A stretch of 64,000 nt of DNA from contig NZ_JARKIN010000001.1 of assembly GCF_029351045.1 (NCBI RefSeq), forward strand, positions 3,646,501 through 3,710,500. Direction: 5' to 3'. Below are positions 23,595 through 32,336 of the stretch, one piece after another (position 1 is the first letter of the stretch; every line of letters begins with the position of its first letter). This DNA comes from Streptomyces sp. WMMB303. GTDB lineage: Bacteria; Actinomycetota; Actinomycetes; Streptomycetales; Streptomycetaceae. The notes under the pieces are model-generated. The model did not search any database. It saw only the letters and a program-made list of their open reading frames with translations, and was not told the DNA's origin. The translations under genes and the position numbers were made by a program.

Positions 23595-25132
23595 TGGCGA
23601 CTCACTCCGCGAACCCGATTCCGCCCCGCCTTTCGATGTGGCGCCGCGTACGCGAGTACGCCGTACCACCGTCCATGATCGAGAACGCGACGGCGCGGCG
23701 TGCCGTCGGCGACTGGGCGGGGGCCTGTGCCGCCGCCCGGGTCGATGTCGACCTCGATCTGCGCGCCGTGCGCGTCCGCCACGGCACCGATCTCGCCCAC
23801 CGCCTCCGAGCGGACCTGCGTCGGCTGGCGCCGGATCTGCTGCGCTGGCATCTGCCCCGGATCGCTCCGGACGGCCGGCTCCGTCCCGGCCTCACCCTCT
23901 CCCTGGCCCGCTACCCGGAATGCGGCCTCGCACCGCTGCAGTTGGTGGCGCGGACGCCACCGGCCCGCGCTGCTGCCGGACAGCGGATATCGCTGGCCCT
24001 GTGGGAGGGTCCGGGGAGCAGGGTGGCCGGGCAGCACCCGCATCCGCACCCCGACCGGCGGTTCCGGCTCGATCTGCACCGGCACCTGTGGGACGCGGCA
24101 CGGAGTGGCGAACTGGCCCGGCGCTGCGGGGGAGCAACAGCACCGAGGGAGCGGTCCGGTCGACCGCTCACGGCGGATTCGTGGCAGGAGGCCGCAAAAG
24201 GTGGTGCTTCCCCGTGGGCGGTGGAACGCTGGGCCGCCGAGGGGGAGTCGCTGCTGCGGGCCGAGGAACGGCCTGCACGGGGGCCCTTCGCCGTACGGCT
24301 CGGCACGCGGAGGCGTGCCGTATTCGAGCTCGTGGCCCCGGACGACAGCCATGCCCCGATGCTCCGGCTGCTGCGGCAGGCACTGCCGCGGCAGCAGGTC
24401 GCGGCCCTTCCGGTGCTCCCCGAGGCGGCCGCCCGGGTCCTTCCGGATCTGGAACTGCTGCGGGCCGGACTGATCACCACCGGGCGGCTGCACCCGCTGG
24501 TCGCCGCAGCGCTGGCCGAACCCGGCCCGGCGCCCGCGACCGGCCCCGCCGGGCTCTTCGGCCATGTCGGCCCGTCCGAGCCCGTCGGCCCGGGTTCCGA
24601 GAACGGCGATCCGCACCGGGTGGTGTGCCGGGGGGAGGTGCACCGGATCGCGCTGCGCGCCGGAGTGCTGACGGCGGTCGATCACGATCCGGCCCAACTG
24701 CGCCGGAAGGAAATGCTGGTGGCGTTGGGCGGCCCGGCGCTGCCCTGTCTGCGGGCGATCGACGCGGCGCACCACGCTCCGCAGGCGCTGCCGGCGATCC
24801 GTGAGCGGCTGGACCACGGTGACGTCACGGGAGCGTTGGACGTGGTCGGGCGCCTGCTCGGCCCCGGCGCCGTGCTCCGCGAAGGGCCGCTGCGGGAGGC
24901 GCTGGAGTCGGCCGCGAGCCGCCGTGTCGAGCACGGGCTCTTCCGTTCGGTGCCGGCCGCCCTACGCCGCGCCGGTGCGGCCCCGGGCGCCGTTACGGCA
25001 GCGAGCGGAATCACCTCGGAGCCGGGCCGCGCGAAGGCCGGCCACCGTCCTCGCCTCGACCGCCGCACACCTTCGGCGATCAGCCGCAAGCGCTCCGCTC
25101 GAACGCGGCCCCGTACCGCTCTGACCCGCTGA
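23594..25132 (+). CDS. Hypothetical protein linked to MoxR/VWA genes
   Basis: A 512-residue protein of unknown function. It is rich in Arg, Ala and Leu, with repeated helical segments and an RCGG-type site near residue 180 that is probably not a zinc motif. No signal peptide or membrane helix is visible. The ATG at 23594 has AAGGTGAG just upstream; a GTG two codons earlier is possible. The same gene order (this protein, MoxR ATPase, VWA/metallopeptidase) recurs in streptomycetes as I recall, so it is probably a structural or adaptor partner of the MoxR-VWA pair. The last 60 residues are strongly basic. Confidence 0.65.
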   Translation: MATHSANPIPPRLSMWRRVREYAVPPSMIENATARRAVGDWAGACAAARVDVDLDLRAVRVRHGTDLAHRLRADLRRLAPDLLRWHLPRIAPDGRLRPGLTLSLARYPECGLAPLQLVARTPPARAAAGQRISLALWEGPGSRVAGQHPHPHPDRRFRLDLHRHLWDAARSGELARRCGGATAPRERSGRPLTADSWQEAAKGGASPWAVERWAAEGESLLRAEERPARGPFAVRLGTRRRAVFELVAPDDSHAPMLRLLRQALPRQQVAALPVLPEAAARVLPDLELLRAGLITTGRLHPLVAAALAEPGPAPATGPAGLFGHVGPSEPVGPGSENGDPHRVVCRGEVHRIALRAGVLTAVDHDPAQLRRKEMLVALGGPALPCLRAIDAAHHAPQALPAIRERLDHGDVTGALDVVGRLLGPGAVLREGPLREALESAASRRVEHGLFRSVPAALRRAGAAPGAVTAASGITSEPGRAKAGHRPRLDRRTPSAISRKRSARTRPRTALTR

Positions 25133-25239
25133 CCGGCGGCCAGGGGCGCAGCCCCGCCCAACTCCGCCAGGTCCGGAGTCGTCCCTCTGCTCATCCGGGA
25201 CGGACTGTCCCGTCCCTCCTCCCACTTCAGGTGATGCAT

Positions 25240-26522
25240 ATGACACTTCCTGCCGTTGCGCCCGCCTCGGCTCCCGAGACCGGCGCCGCTGCCGCATCGG
25301 GCTCCGGCGACCGACTCGCCCTCGCCGACGACCTGCTGGGCCTCCTGCGGACGACCAGCACCGAATCGCGCCCCGACGAGCAGCTCGAAGCGCTCGCCCT
25401 GGCCGTCGCGGCCGACCTTCCGGTACTGCTCCGGGGTGAGCCGGGCATCGGCAAGACCGCGGCCCTGACCCAGCTCGCCGCCTCTCTCGACCTGCCGCTG
25501 ACCACAGTCATCGCCAGCGTCCATGAGCCGTCCGACTTCTCGGGGCTGCCCATCGTGGGCGACGACCCGGCGGTGCAGGGGGTGCCGATGGCGCCGCCGC
25601 AGTGGGCGGTGGAACTCGTGCGGGCCGGGCGGGGGCTGCTCTTCCTGGACGAGCTCTCCACCGCCCCGCCCGCCGTTCAGGCCGCCCTGCTCCGGGTGGT
25701 CCTGGAGCGGAAGGTCGGCGCGCTGCGGCTGCCGCCCGGCGTCCGGATCGTGGCCGCCGCCAATCCGCGTGCCTCGGCGGCCGACGGCTGGGAGCTGAGC
25801 CCGCCGCTGGCCAACCGGTTCGTACATCTGAACTGGACGCACGACCAGGACGTGGTGGTGCGCGGGTTGGGCGGGGTCTGGCCGCGGGCCGAGCTGCCCG
25901 GCTGAGTCAGGAGCGGCTGCCGGAGTCGGTGGCGCTGGCCCGGCGCGTGGTCTGCGGCTTCCTGGAGGTCCGGCCGACGCTCACCCACCGGCTGCCGGAT
26001 TCGGAGGCCCGGCGCGGCGGCGCCTGGCCCTCGCCCCGGAGCTGGGAGGCCGCGCTGACCCTGCTGGCCTTCGGCACGGCGGCGGCGGTCTCCCGGGAGG
26101 TGCTGGCGCTGCTGGTGCGGGGCGCGGTGGGGGACGGACCGGGGCTCGAACTCCTCGCACACCTGGACCGGATGGATCTGCCCGACCCGGAGTCGCTGCT
26201 GGCCGACCCGGCCGCCGCCGAGCTCCCGGCACGGGGCGATCTGCGACAGGCCGCTCTGGAGGGGGTCGTGGCCGCGGTCGGAGCGCGACCGGAGCGGCAG
26301 CGGTGGGAGGCGGCCTGGGCGGTGCTGCTCCGGGCGTCGGAGACCGGTCCTTCGGACCTGCTGGTCGCACCGGCCAAGGCGCTGGCCGCCGTGCGGCGCG
26401 ACGACTGGGAGGTGCCGGAGGCGTTGGAGCGGCTGGCCGGTGTGGTCGGCCTGGCCCGGCGCGCCGACCGCTCGGTGGACCGGGCGGCCGCCGCGGGGAG
26501 CGCGACGGGGAATCGCCGATGA
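25240..26522 (+). pseudogene. MoxR-family AAA+ ATPase, interrupted by a single-base frameshift
   Basis: The first frame (25240-25905, about 221 residues) contains a full MoxR-like ATPase core: Walker A GEPGIGKTA near residue 70, Walker B LLFLDELSTA near residue 130 and a sensor-1 asparagine in AAANPR. It then stops at TGA (25903-25905). The next frame over continues at once with SQERLPESVALARRVVCGF and then a helical C-terminal domain of about 200 residues with SPRSWEAALTLLAFG, ending at 26522 in a 4-nt overlap with the next gene. Adding one C in GGCTGAG near 25900 restores one protein of about 427 residues. So either a genuine single-base deletion or a sequencing error is present. The ATG at 25240 has AGGTGAT upstream. 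Confidence 0.85.
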
Positions 26523-27907
26523 CGGGGGCACGGAAGGAGCCACGCCGGGACGCGAAGCCCAGGCCGGTGGCGCGGCCCGCACCGCCGCGGCCGGTGGCCG
26601 CCACCGCGCCCGGAGCGCGGCGGGCACCGGGCGGGTGCGGGCGCTCCGGACCGGCCCTGGACTGGGAGAAGTTGCTGGCCGCGCGGCTGCATGCGGTGAA
26701 GGTCCGGCCCTATCTGGCCGACGCGCTCTTCGCGCTGCAGGTGGTCGAGGAGCCGTCGGTGCCTACGATGGCGGTGGACGCGCACTGGCGCTGCTACGTC
26801 TCCCCCGGCTTCGTGGCGCGCACCCCGGAGGAGCAGCTGGCCGGCGTCTGGGTGCACGAGGTCTCCCATCTGCTCCGGGACCACCATGGGCGGGGCGAGC
26901 GGTACGCGCGGGAGCACGGCGAGCACGGGCCGGGCGGACGCGGCGGAAGGGAGACTCCCGCGGGCGGGGGCCGGGGGCGGCTGCGGCGCAACATCGCCGC
27001 CGACTTCGAGATCAACGACGACATCTACGGTGAGGGGCTGCCCAGGCCGTCCGGAGCGGTGTTGCCCTCCCTGCTGCGGCTGCCCGCGAGGCTGCTGATG
27101 GAGGAGTATCTGCGGAAGACGCTGCTGGCCGGGACCGTGGCCGAGCTGGCCTGGCTGGACTGCGGCAGCGGTGCCGACGGGCAGGGCAGACCGTGGGAGC
27201 TGGGACCGCACGGCGCGCACGGGTTGAGCAGACAGCAGCGGGACGCGGTCCGCTTCCGGGTCGCCGAAGGGATCAGGGCCCGCCCGGGGGACACCCCGCA
27301 GGGGTGGCGCCGGTGGGCGGACGAGGCGTTCCATCCGCCGCAGCCCTGGCGGCAGTTGCTCGGTGCGGCGGTCCGCTCGGCGGCGAGCGCGTCGGGGGTG
27401 GGCGAGGACTACAGCTATCGGCGGCCTTCCCGGCGTTCGGCGGGGGCGCCCGGGGTGCTGCTGCCGGGTCTGCGCCGTACGCCGCCGCGCGTCTGCGTCG
27501 TGATCGACACGTCCGGTTCGGTGAGCGACGGCGAACTGGGCAGCGCCCTGTTGGAAGTGGCCGCGATCTCGCGTGCCGTGGGCAGTCGGCGGGATCTGGT
27601 GTCGGTGGTCTGCTGCGACGCGGCGGCCGGGGTCGCTGTGCCTCTCTGCCGCGCCGAGAACCTGGAGCTTGTCGGTGGCGGCGGGACGAATCTGACCTCA
27701 GGTTTCGTCCAGGCACTGCGCTCCAGGCCGCGTCCGGACGTCGTGGTCGCGCTGACGGACGGCCAGACGCCGTGGCCCGCTGCACCGCCGCCCTGTCGCA
27801 CGGTCGTGGGCCTCTTCTCCCGCCCGCCGCGCGCCGTGGACGAGGAGAATCCGGTGTACGTGCCGCACGCTCCGCCGTCCTGGACGCGTGTGGTCCACAT
27901 CGGCTGA
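26519..27907 (+). CDS. VWA-domain protein with N-terminal HExxH metallopeptidase-like domain (DUF2201)
   Basis: A 462-residue protein. After a Pro/Arg-rich N-terminus, WVHEVSHLLRDH near residue 122 gives an HExxH zinc-binding motif within the DUF2201-type domain. The C-terminal third is a von Willebrand A domain with the metal-site motif DTSGSVS near residue 330 and a later GGGTNLTSGF and TDGQTPWP that complete the site. MoxR ATPases commonly act with VWA proteins on metal-dependent targets. The ATG overlaps the end of the frameshifted MoxR frame by 4 nt (ATGA), which shows the two were translated as a coupled pair before the shift. Whether the HExxH site is catalytic is unknown. Confidence 0.85.
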   Translation: MTGARKEPRRDAKPRPVARPAPPRPVAATAPGARRAPGGCGRSGPALDWEKLLAARLHAVKVRPYLADALFALQVVEEPSVPTMAVDAHWRCYVSPGFVARTPEEQLAGVWVHEVSHLLRDHHGRGERYAREHGEHGPGGRGGRETPAGGGRGRLRRNIAADFEINDDIYGEGLPRPSGAVLPSLLRLPARLLMEEYLRKTLLAGTVAELAWLDCGSGADGQGRPWELGPHGAHGLSRQQRDAVRFRVAEGIRARPGDTPQGWRRWADEAFHPPQPWRQLLGAAVRSAASASGVGEDYSYRRPSRRSAGAPGVLLPGLRRTPPRVCVVIDTSGSVSDGELGSALLEVAAISRAVGSRRDLVSVVCCDAAAGVAVPLCRAENLELVGGGGTNLTSGFVQALRSRPRPDVVVALTDGQTPWPAAPPPCRTVVGLFSRPPRAVDEENPVYVPHAPPSWTRVVHIG

Positions 27908-28741
27908 CGTGCGGCCCGGCCCGCGGGGCCGCGTCCGGCGGCGGGCTGGCTCGGACAGTCTGGGCCCGCGTCGAGTGCGCCGCGGGCCGGTCGCCCTCGG
28001 CCGCGTCCCGCCCGTCCCCTGGTTCGCCGCGGGTGTGCGGCCCAGCCTCGCCCGGCACGTCGCTGTTCGCTGTCCTCGGGTCCGCTGCCTGCTGCCGCAC
28101 CGGGGCAGCGGCCTCCCGGTCACGCGACCGGTTCCCGATTCCCCGGCCGGGCAGGTCGGCACAGGATCCACCGTTCCGCACCGTTCCCGTTCTCGGAGCG
28201 CGGGTGGCGGGCGAACCGCGGTGTCCTGCGCTTCCGTACCGACGCGGTAGGTGGCGTCTGACGACACCGGACCCACACAGCGGTACGTCGCAACACCGTG
28301 CTGCGCTACGCGCCCCCACCCACAGCTGCGTATGTCATACGGCGCAACCTGCTCTCCATCTGTCCGGGAGGACTTCCTGGCCGGGGTCTGCCACGGTTTC
28401 TCCGCCAGAACCGCCGGACCTGGGCGTGATTCACCCGGCGCGGTCTGCCGCGGGCGTCTCGACCGGTTCTTAACCGAGCCTTAAGCGGCCCTCGAGCATC
28501 TTGACCGCTTCCGGCGACTCGGGCATGGTCTAGACCAAGTACGGTATTCCGTCCGCGAGTTCGAGACCCGGCGCGCGGAACAGCGTCCTCCACCACCGCC
28601 CCCTCCCCCACGACCGGCCTTCCCCTGCGGACCGCGTCGGCTCGCCCCACCGACCCCAGCCTCCTGCGCACAGGCGTTCCATCCGGGTCGAGTCGGGGCG
28701 AGGGGCTCGGCGGCGTCCGTCCCCCCACGGAAGGAACCCCC
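27908..28741 (+). other. Intergenic region with a DasR-type palindrome
   Basis: This 834-nt region separates the VWA gene from the DoxX gene. Apart from the TGGTCTAGACCA palindrome (28526-28537) and a nearby TTGACC (28501-28506), I see no RNA gene or credible coding frame. GGAAGGAAC upstream of 28742 is the DoxX ribosome site. Confidence 0.5.
28526..28537. promoter_or_regulatory. DasR-responsive-element-like palindrome
   Basis: TGGTCTAGACCA is a perfect 12-bp palindrome identical to the core of the Streptomyces DasR operator (dre), which controls chitin and N-acetylglucosamine genes. It lies 205 nt upstream of the DoxX gene. Whether it acts on that gene, on an upstream transcript or not at all cannot be read from sequence. 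Confidence 0.65.
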
Positions 28742-29194
28742 ATGTCCTCCCTCACCGCTCGACTGGACCAGGCACGCCCCTACGCGACCGGACTCTTCCG
28801 GATCGTCGTCGGCCTGCTCTTCCTCTGCCACGGAGCCGCATCCCTCTTCGGAGTGCTCGGGGGCGCGAAGGGCGGCGGCACCGTGCCGGTGGGCACCTGG
28901 CCCGGCTGGTACGCGGCAGTGATCCAGTTCGCCGGGGGCCTGCTGGTCCTGATCGGCGCGGGGACCAGGACAGCAGCCTTCGTCTCGTCCGGCTCGATGG
29001 CCTACGCCTACTTCGCCGTCCACCAGCCCAAGGGCCTCTTCCCCCTGCAGAACGAAGGAGAAGCCTCGGCGATGTTCTGCTGGGCCCTCCTGCTGCTCGT
29101 CTTCACCGGGCCCGGCGCTCTGGCACTGGACTCGCTGCGCTCCTCCTCGCATTCCCGCGCCCGCACCCTGGACCGGCAGTCCGTCCCCGCCTGA
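28742..29194 (+). CDS. DoxX-family membrane protein
   Basis: A 150-residue protein with four hydrophobic helices (around residues 15-35, 55-75, 80-98 and 108-128). The DoxX-family feature FRIVVGLLFLCHGAASLFG is in the first helix, and the polar face includes the HQPKGLFPLQNEGE loop before the last helix. Family members are small integral membrane proteins linked to thiol or oxidative functions, but their activity is not defined. ATG with GGAAGGAAC upstream. It converges with an acetyltransferase gene, and a strong hairpin lies between them. A dre-like site is about 205 nt upstream. Confidence 0.85.
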   Translation: MSSLTARLDQARPYATGLFRIVVGLLFLCHGAASLFGVLGGAKGGGTVPVGTWPGWYAAVIQFAGGLLVLIGAGTRTAAFVSSGSMAYAYFAVHQPKGLFPLQNEGEASAMFCWALLLLVFTGPGALALDSLRSSSHSRARTLDRQSVPA

Positions 29195-29210
29195 TCCCGG
29201 CCCCCCGACA

Positions 29211-29251
29211 CCCGCGGCCGCCCGGATGCCGCACCCCCGGGCGGCCGCGGG
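29211..29251. terminator. Bidirectional terminator between DoxX and GNAT genes
   Basis: CCCGCGGCCGCCCGG (29211-29225) pairs perfectly with CCGGGCGGCCGCGGG (29237-29251), giving a 15-bp stem with an 11-nt loop. It sits 17 nt past the DoxX stop and 46 nt before the convergent acetyltransferase stop. Confidence 0.8.
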
Positions 29252-29297
29252 CCTCGGACCCGCAGCAGAAGGGGACGGCGCTCGGCGCCGGAGCGGC

Positions 29298-29828
29298 TCA
29301 GGGACGCAACAGGCCGCCGATCCACCAGTCGTGCGGCTTGCCGTCGTTGGCGACACCGCGGTGGCGCAGGGTCCCCTCGACGGTGAAGCCGAGCTTCTCG
29401 GCGACGGCACGCGAGCCGGCGTTGCCGACCATGGCCCACCACTCGATCCGGTGCACGTCGAGAGCGGCCCAGCCCCACTCGCACAGCGACCGGGCGGCTT
29501 CCACCGAATAGCCACGCCCGCGCTGGTCGACGACCGCCCAGTAGCCGAGCTCCCAGACCCCCTGGCTGACGAAGAACAGGCAGTACGACCCCACCAGGGC
29601 GCCGGTGTCCTTGCGGAACGCGCCGAGGGTGTAGTTCCGGTCCTCGGCCCAGCCCGCGGGGAGGTCCACGGCTATGCGCTTCTCCGCATCCGCGCGCCGG
29701 AACGGCACCGGAACCGGCGTGAAGAACTGGATGTCCTCGTCCTGGCACGCCTCGTACACCGCGTCCACGTCGGCGGACGTGAAGGCCCGCAGCGTCAGCC
29801 GGTCCGTCTCCAGAGTCACCGGATCCAT
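29298..29828 (-). CDS. GNAT acetyltransferase, RimJ/RimL type
   Basis: A 176-residue cytoplasmic acetyltransferase. The N-terminus METDRLTL-like segment (TLETDRLTLRAF) and the acetyl-CoA binding block QRGRGYSVEAARSL near residue 110, followed by VGNAGSRAVAEKLGF, define the RimJ/RimL-like GNAT subgroup that acetylates N-termini or antibiotics. The ATG at 29828 is chosen because homologues begin just before this strand. It is divergent from the MerR-PP2C gene with 143 nt between them, so it could share the MerR-type control region. Confidence 0.85.
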   Translation of the reverse strand: MDPVTLETDRLTLRAFTSADVDAVYEACQDEDIQFFTPVPVPFRRADAEKRIAVDLPAGWAEDRNYTLGAFRKDTGALVGSYCLFFVSQGVWELGYWAVVDQRGRGYSVEAARSLCEWGWAALDVHRIEWWAMVGNAGSRAVAEKLGFTVEGTLRHRGVANDGKPHDWWIGGLLRP

Positions 29829-29898
29829 CACCGCAGTATGGACACCCGCCGCCGGCGCGGCCAGCGAATATTCCGGTACCCGACCGTGCCCGGTGGCG

Positions 29899-29929
29899 TT
29901 GACCTTCACCTTGGGGAAGGCCACAGCAT
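29899..29929 (+). promoter_or_regulatory. MerR-type promoter/operator of the MerR-PP2C gene
   Basis: TTGACC (29899-29904) and CAGCAT (29924-29929) are separated by 19 bp, the stretched spacing typical of MerR-controlled promoters. The spacer holds CCTTC (29903-29907) and GAAGG (29916-29920), arms of a dyad resembling classical MerR-family sites. It lies about 40 nt before the MerR-PP2C start, suggesting autoregulation. Confidence 0.7.
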
Positions 29930-29971
29930 CGGTGGGGCCGGGCGACGTGCCCGGCATGAGGAGGAGTGGGC

Positions 29972-31057
29972 ATGGGCTTGCTGACCATCGGGGCGTTCGC
30001 GAAGGCGTCCCGGCTGTCGCCGAAGGCACTGCGGCTCTACGACGAGCTCGGCCTGCTGACCCCCGCTCGCGTCGACCCGGTGACCGGCTACCGCCACTAC
30101 GCACCCGAGCAACTGGAGCAGGCCCGGCTCGTCGCCTGGCTCCGGCGGCTGGGGATGCCCCTGGCCCGCATCCAGCGGGTCTGCACCCTGGACGCCGGAT
30201 CCGCGGCTCAGGAGGTCCGCGCCTTCTGGGCGCAGGTCGAAGCCGACACCGCGGCACGGCGCGGGCTGGCCACCTTCCTCATCGACAGCCTCGCCAGGAA
30301 GGACCCCGCCATGACCCCGGTCACCCGACCGCTGGAAATCCGCTACGCCGCACTCTCGGACCCGGGACTGGTCCGCGAGGGCAACCAGGACACCGCCTAC
30401 GCCGGGTCCCGGCTGCTGGCCGTCGCCGACGGCTTCGGCACCGCGGGAGCCCCCGCGAGTTCCGCCGCCGTCGCCGCGCTGAAGCGCCTGGAGTCCGACA
30501 GCATTCCCGCCGGGAGCCTCCTCAACGTCCTCGAAGACGCGGTCGACCAGGCACGTCAGGCCGTACGGGGCATAGCCGACGCCGGCTCCCGGGCCGAAGA
30601 GGCAGGCACGACACTCACCGCGATGCTGTGGACCGGCTCACAACTGGGCCTCGTGCACATCGGCGACTCCCGCGTCCACCTCCTGCGCGACGGGGGTCTG
30701 TTCCAGATCACCCACGACCACACCATGGTGCAGTCGATGGTCGACGAGGGACGGCTCAGTCCGGAGGAGGCGGCCTCCCACCCACAGCGGTCCCTGCTGC
30801 TGCGGGCGCTGGGCGGGGGAGCCGACGCCCTTCCCGACATGCAACTGCACGATGTCCGCGAGAATGACCGGTACCTGCTCTGTTCCGACGGTCTGTCAGC
30901 CGTCGTGTCCGCGGCAGAGATCGGCCGAGTGCTCGCTCGGAGCACGCGCCCCGAGGAAGCGGTCCGGGAACTCGTCGCTCTCGCCAACAGTGCAGGCGGC
31001 CCCGACAACGTGAGCTGCGTGGTCGCCGACGTCCTGGCACTCCGGCAACAGCCGTGA
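29972..31057 (+). CDS. MerR regulator fused to a PP2C-type serine/threonine phosphatase
   Basis: A 361-residue two-domain protein. Residues 1-75 form a MerR winged helix (TIGAFAKASRLSPKALRLYDELGLL and GYRHYAPEQLEQARL). From about residue 125 a complete PP2C phosphatase follows: VREGNQD, AVADGFG, HIGDSRVHLLRDG, LLCSDGL and GGPDNVSCVVADV supply the metal-binding aspartates of motifs 1, 2, 8 and 11. Usual MerR effector sites (metal cysteines) are absent, so the phosphatase domain may supply the input or output. The ATG at 29972 follows GAGGAG, and the stop overlaps the next small gene (GTGA). Phosphatase activity is likely; the signal is unknown. Confidence 0.88.
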   Translation: MGLLTIGAFAKASRLSPKALRLYDELGLLTPARVDPVTGYRHYAPEQLEQARLVAWLRRLGMPLARIQRVCTLDAGSAAQEVRAFWAQVEADTAARRGLATFLIDSLARKDPAMTPVTRPLEIRYAALSDPGLVREGNQDTAYAGSRLLAVADGFGTAGAPASSAAVAALKRLESDSIPAGSLLNVLEDAVDQARQAVRGIADAGSRAEEAGTTLTAMLWTGSQLGLVHIGDSRVHLLRDGGLFQITHDHTMVQSMVDEGRLSPEEAASHPQRSLLLRALGGGADALPDMQLHDVRENDRYLLCSDGLSAVVSAAEIGRVLARSTRPEEAVRELVALANSAGGPDNVSCVVADVLALRQQP

Positions 31058-31332
31058 GCGGCAGGCACGTCGAGTGGCACCGGATCCGCTCACAACAGCT
31101 CCGCCGGGAAGCGGACGCATACCGACTCGCCCTGCAGGCCCGCAGAACGGCAGCGTCCTCCGCTCCCCCGGGCGACGCACCCCGAGCCTCAGCCCCGCAG
31201 GGCCACGGCGGTCCCCCGCCGGCCGGAAGCGCGGACCGGGGCGGCGGTCGGGTACGGTTCCTCCGCTCGCTCACCAGGACCCTTCGGGGTCTCGGCAGAA
31301 CACGCGGGACACGCGGGCTGCTGCGCGACTGA
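31054..31332 (+). CDS. Small basic protein coupled to MerR-PP2C
   Basis: A 92-residue protein whose GTG start overlaps the MerR-PP2C stop by 4 nt. It is rich in Arg and Gly, begins with a helical stretch WHRIRSQQLRREADAYRLALQ and continues as low-complexity sequence without a signal peptide or known domain. The overlap supports translation, but the composition resembles random GC-rich sequence, so the call is uncertain. It could be a regulatory partner of the phosphatase. Confidence 0.5.
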   Translation: MSGRHVEWHRIRSQQLRREADAYRLALQARRTAASSAPPGDAPRASAPQGHGGPPPAGSADRGGGRVRFLRSLTRTLRGLGRTRGTRGLLRD

Positions 31333-31373
31333 GCCTCTGCCGCTCCGTGTCGAGGTGCCCTAGAGTCCCTGGG

Positions 31374-32042
31374 ATGCGGCGCAGGACCGTACTTGCCACG
31401 GCGGGGGCCGTCACCGCCCTGGCCTGGGGCGAGTGGTTGAACCGGCGCTGGTCACGCACTCTGGTGCCGAACGGTCGAGGCGCTGCCTCGGCTGTGGTCG
31501 TGCTGGGCTACCGGAACCCGCAGGTGAGGGCCAACGCCGTCAACCGTTGGCGCGTACGTGCGGGGATCCGCTCCATCGGCGCCGGCGCTGAGCGGGACGC
31601 CCGCCTGATCTTCAGCGGCGGTGCGGTCGGCAGCGGCGTGCCGGAGGCCCGGTTGATGGCCGCATACGCGCGGTCGGTACTCGGCTTCGAGGGCACGGTG
31701 CTCCTCGACGAACGGAGCGCCACCACATGGGAGAACATCGCCAACGTGCTCCCCCTGCTCGAGAACACCGACCGCATCGAAATCGTCTCCCAGCCCGCTC
31801 ACGCGCTCAAGGCCCGCGCGTATCTGCGGCGGCAGCGCCCCGACCTCGCCGAGCGGGTCGGGCGCGCCGACGACTACCGGCCCGGCGAGTGGCTGATCGT
31901 CAAACCGCTGCTCGCGCTGTACGGACTGTGGACCCTCCGCGGGCTCACGGCCGACGAACGGAGGCCACCACGTCGAACCGCCCCGTCCGCCGCGGCGCCG
32001 GTCGCACGCGGTTCCGGCGGACGCAAGAGCGCGGCCCGCTGA
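31374..32042 (+). CDS. ElyC/SanA/YdcF-like (DUF218) protein
   Basis: A 222-residue protein. A single N-terminal hydrophobic helix (residues 5-22) precedes the DUF218 domain: AVVVLGYRNPQ near residue 40, LIFSGGAVGSG and ATTWENIAN (near residue 120), the usual DUF218 hallmark blocks. Relatives take part in cell-envelope and vancomycin-related functions in other bacteria, but the activity is undefined. The ATG at 31374 is the first start that gives the membrane anchor; the Shine-Dalgarno match is weak. It follows the small MerR-coupled gene by 41 nt and may belong to the same transcript. The C-terminus is a basic Pro/Ala tail. Confidence 0.8.
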   Translation: MRRRTVLATAGAVTALAWGEWLNRRWSRTLVPNGRGAASAVVVLGYRNPQVRANAVNRWRVRAGIRSIGAGAERDARLIFSGGAVGSGVPEARLMAAYARSVLGFEGTVLLDERSATTWENIANVLPLLENTDRIEIVSQPAHALKARAYLRRQRPDLAERVGRADDYRPGEWLIVKPLLALYGLWTLRGLTADERRPPRRTAPSAAAPVARGSGGRKSAAR

Positions 32043-32336
32043 CGGACGCGCGCAGCGGTCCTTCGGCGATCCACCCGGCATCCGTCCGCGTACACGGATC
32101 GGCTTCCGGGTCCGGGTCGCACACGCACCGCTCCGCCTGCCCCGAATGGTGGCCGGGGGGCTGTGGACCATCGCCCACGACCACAGCGCGGCCGCGTTCA
32201 CCGAGCGCGAGTGGGAGGATGACAGCACGGGCAGGACGTCCGATGCAGGTCTCGTCCACGCTCGCGGCTTTGCTCGCGCAAGGGGCGGAGCCGGGGCGGA
32301 ATCCTCGGCGTGCTGCGGGAGCACGCGGCGGGCCCG

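Noticed and set aside
25880..25925. Programmed ribosomal frameshift in the MoxR gene
   Set aside because: No X-XXY-YYZ slippery heptamer or suitable downstream pseudoknot is visible; a missing base is simpler.
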